Assembly (NCBI GenBank): GCA_913046125.1
Contig: CAJWRL010000042.1
Coordinates: 1 to 7,481 of the forward strand
Source of the DNA: an uncultured Gammaproteobacteria bacterium
GTDB lineage: Bacteria > Pseudomonadota > Gammaproteobacteria > GCA-002705445 > GCA-002716945
Reading direction: 5' to 3'
Length of the DNA stretch: 7,481 nucleotides
Part shown: in pieces, positions 5,583 to 7,481 of the stretch
How the letters are laid out: the number at the start of each line of letters is the position of its first letter
How positions within the stretch are numbered: the first letter of the stretch is position 1
Program-made: the position numbers and the translations under genes
The notes under the pieces: generated by a model
What the model was told of the DNA's origin: nothing
What the model saw: only the letters and a program-made list of their open reading frames with translations
Databases searched by the model: none

Positions 5583-6491
5583 TTATTTGCTTTCTTTGCT
5601 GAATCTTTTTTCATAGATTGAATTTAAAAGCAAGTGAGGAAGTGTGAGACATGCCAAGCTAATAAATATATATTTTATTATTGCGCTCTCAAGTGATATT
5701 TGTGCTAATGACGATAATAAAAAAAGTGTAATAAAAGTGAAAGCAATTGTTAGAAATAAAAAGAAAAAAACATATTTAGTTAATGAAATCTTTTTTTCAA
5801 ATAAATTAGAATCTATCAATGCATCTAAGTAGTGTCTTAATGAGTGATGAAAACAGAAATATAAAATGAATGATAATAGGGGTGGGAGATATATAAAGTT
5901 TATTAATAGTAGAACATACAACAACAATAATCTTTGTGCGTACAGAAATATTACAGCTAGTACTGCAAAGATATACATAGTTTGATGAAGAGCAGAAAAT
6001 ACAATGTTAGAGATCTCTTGGTTCAGTAGAATAGCAAATAGACTAAAAACATCCTCCGTCTGGAAAATTATTGGTGTAAAAATTGGCACTCCCCCTAATA
6101 TAAACATCAAAATAACATTCCTAGAATCTAAATTACCTGATTCTTCAACTGCAAAATGATACTGAGCCATCAATAAGAATACTACCAGTGCAAAAATCGG
6201 TGAAATAACCCATACATATAAGTACAACAAAGATGTTGCTGTATAGACCAAGATAAACTTGCTCAACCAATAATCAGAGTTGGAGTAAAGTTTTTTAGCA
6301 ACAAGAAAGTCAAAGTATCCATGCGGTATACCTATAATAGTAACAGTTGTAATAAGTAAAATAAGTTGAGTATTAATAGAAACTAGACCTGGTGCAAGAA
6401 TGAGAATTACCCAAGATAGAACACTCAGGTTAGTGAGAAGAATTAATTGATATTTACTATATCTTTGATGCTGTGAATGACTTAATTGCAT
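5583..6491 (-). CDS. blh: beta-carotene 15,15'-dioxygenase, Brp/Blh family (retinal-forming)
   Basis: This 302-residue integral membrane protein is of usual Blh length, with about eight hydrophobic stretches. Blh enzymes cleave beta-carotene at the central double bond to two retinal molecules using iron held by histidines. The expected histidines are present: His57 in GIPHGYFDF, His112 in QYHFAVEES, and His216 and His220 in FHHSLRHYL. The H-x3-H spacing matches the His188/His192 pair described for the marine Blh enzyme. A further conserved-looking LTLPHLLL is at 282-289 (His286). The usual Gly after the HF motif is Ala here. The start overlaps the end of crtY by 35 bases, so translation is probably coupled. 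The product supplies retinal to a rhodopsin, which is not encoded in this window. Alternative annotations in the family (Brp) also serve retinal formation. Confidence 0.95.
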   Translation of the reverse strand: MQLSHSQHQRYSKYQLILLTNLSVLSWVILILAPGLVSINTQLILLITTVTIIGIPHGYFDFLVAKKLYSNSDYWLSKFILVYTATSLLYLYVWVISPIFALVVFLLMAQYHFAVEESGNLDSRNVILMFILGGVPIFTPIIFQTEDVFSLFAILLNQEISNIVFSALHQTMYIFAVLAVIFLYAQRLLLLYVLLLINFIYLPPLLSFILYFCFHHSLRHYLDALIDSNLFEKKISLTKYVFFFLFLTIAFTFITLFLLSSLAQISLESAIIKYIFISLACLTLPHLLLNSIYEKRFSKESK

Positions 6492-7481
6492 ATTTGATGA
6501 ATATTACTTTAGGCATGTTCCATATGATAGATATTATATCTACCAGCGTTGGTGTGTCAGAGAGAAATCTAATAATTCTCTTTGCCTTATTACGATTAAA
6601 CATTTCAAAAAGGATTTTTTTACTTTCTGATGGATGATCTCTTATTATCATCAGTAGTAAGTTATCCATTTTTCTAAGAATTTTGTTCTTAAGAGTCTTG
6701 GGATATTCAATGAATTTTTTCCCATTTAACATTCTAATGTATTCGTCTGCTTGTTTTTGGATATTTAAAAAAGTATATCCTGTAGAGGCTCTCGTAGATC
6801 CTGCGGGAATACCAATTTTGATATAATTGGATTTATTCTCGTTTAGTTTTATATTAGTTGTAAGGGGTATTTCACCATACTCTTCTCGAACTACTGAATA
6901 ACCATCTCCATATCTTTCTCTAATATAATCATGAACCTCATTAGTCATTAATTCACTATCCATATTTAGGGATGTGTAATAGGTAGATTCAAATAAATAC
7001 TTAGTTTTTCCCAATGGAAGACTATAAAAAAAATGAAACTGGTCTTTATCTGAAAAATCCATTAGATGAGCTTTAAAGTTTTCGAGGGGTTCATGGAATT
7101 CAACGAAAATTCCTTTAAATATTTGCTTCATACTAAAGGGTGATTTATTTGGTCTGCTATCGAATACATAACGCGCGCTACAATCGAGATTCTCTGAGAC
7201 TCTGAAAATATATTCAGTACCTTCTAGTCCTATGTCTTCAATATTTGTATCAAAGATAACATCTATGTTTTCACTTTGTTCTAATTCAGAAAAAACAAAA
7301 TTATCAAAATCATTAGAGTCAATTGTAGAGTAGTTATATGTATTACAATCCAGTGTTGTTTGTGATGAGTTTTTTACTATAAGAGAGCTGTTAGAATAGG
7401 CTTGCAAGTGTTCGAATGGATGTTGATATGTATTCCAGTATGACCATGTCTTCCTATGCCTGTTATCTCTTTTCATATTAT
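6457..7481 (-). CDS. crtY: lycopene beta-cyclase (CrtY type), N-terminus beyond window
   Basis: The frame runs off the right edge without a stop; 341 complete codons are visible and family members are about 380-400 residues, so some 40-50 residues with the GxGxxG dinucleotide-binding motif are missing. The Met at 7476 is internal. Counting from it, KTWSYW (9-14) matches the TWSF region after the first Rossmann strand pair. FDSRP (105-109) matches the D-x-R-G/P motif, and KQIFKGIFVEF and LMDF (138-141) follow. FYSLPLGKTKYLFESTYYT (150-168) and EYGEIPL (199-205) match the family's core. GIPAGSTRASTGYTF (222-236) is the hallmark C-terminal flavin-site motif. The enzyme is an FAD-dependent, membrane-associated cyclase converting lycopene to beta-carotene. 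Direct coupling to blh by a 35-base overlap supports beta- over epsilon-cyclase activity, since Blh needs beta-carotene. Confidence 0.94.
   Translation of the reverse strand, partial: NMKRDNRHRKTWSYWNTYQHPFEHLQAYSNSSLIVKNSSQTTLDCNTYNYSTIDSNDFDNFVFSELEQSENIDVIFDTNIEDIGLEGTEYIFRVSENLDCSARYVFDSRPNKSPFSMKQIFKGIFVEFHEPLENFKAHLMDFSDKDQFHFFYSLPLGKTKYLFESTYYTSLNMDSELMTNEVHDYIRERYGDGYSVVREEYGEIPLTTNIKLNENKSNYIKIGIPAGSTRASTGYTFLNIQKQADEYIRMLNGKKFIEYPKTLKNKILRKMDNLLLMIIRDHPSESKKILFEMFNRNKAKRIIRFLSDTPTLVDIISIIWNMPKVIFIKYAIKSFTASKI

Noticed and set aside
5320..5832. Plus-strand open frames (5320-5541 and 5644-5832) opposite the DUF2721 and blh genes.
   Set aside because: Antisense to genes with recognisable families; low-complexity or random-looking products.

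Overview
The window is an AT-rich (roughly one-third G+C by eye), densely packed bacterial segment with no RNA genes, mobile elements, CRISPR arrays or long gene-free stretches. A lycopene cyclase and a Blh-type carotene dioxygenase occur together with a gammaproteobacterial-style acetyl-CoA synthetase. Combined with short spacers, many gene overlaps and weak ribosome binding sites, this suggests a streamlined marine bacterium with a retinal-based rhodopsin, plausibly a SAR86-like gammaproteobacterium. The organism assignment is inference; the gene content is read from the sequence.

The left block (1-1976, + strand) holds four genes in a row. They are the C-terminal half of an S41 carboxyl-terminal processing protease (cut by the window start), a dienelactone-hydrolase-family lipoprotein five bases later, a small exported protein ending in a SHOCT domain, and a 45-residue membrane microprotein whose ATG directly follows the SHOCT stop codon. 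A perfect TATAAT sits seven bases before the SHOCT start and may drive a leaderless transcript.

The middle block (1969-4880, - strand) reads acetyl-CoA synthetase, then an unrecognised 128-residue protein, then an SRAP (YedK/HMCES) DNA-protein crosslink protein. The genes are 1 and 4 bases apart, so they probably form one operon. It converges on the left block with an 8-base overlap of the terminal genes and no visible terminator. A possible 23-codon leader ORF precedes acs and overlaps its start as ATGA.

The right block (5031-7481, - strand) reads lycopene cyclase crtY (N-terminus outside the window), blh overlapping it by 35 bases, and a DUF2721 membrane protein. CrtY makes beta-carotene from lycopene, and Blh cleaves beta-carotene to retinal, the rhodopsin chromophore. 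The rest of the carotenoid pathway and the rhodopsin itself would be expected outside the window.

No clearly new system is visible. The least explained items are the 128-residue protein between acs and SRAP, the SHOCT/microprotein pair, and the putative acs leader ORF.
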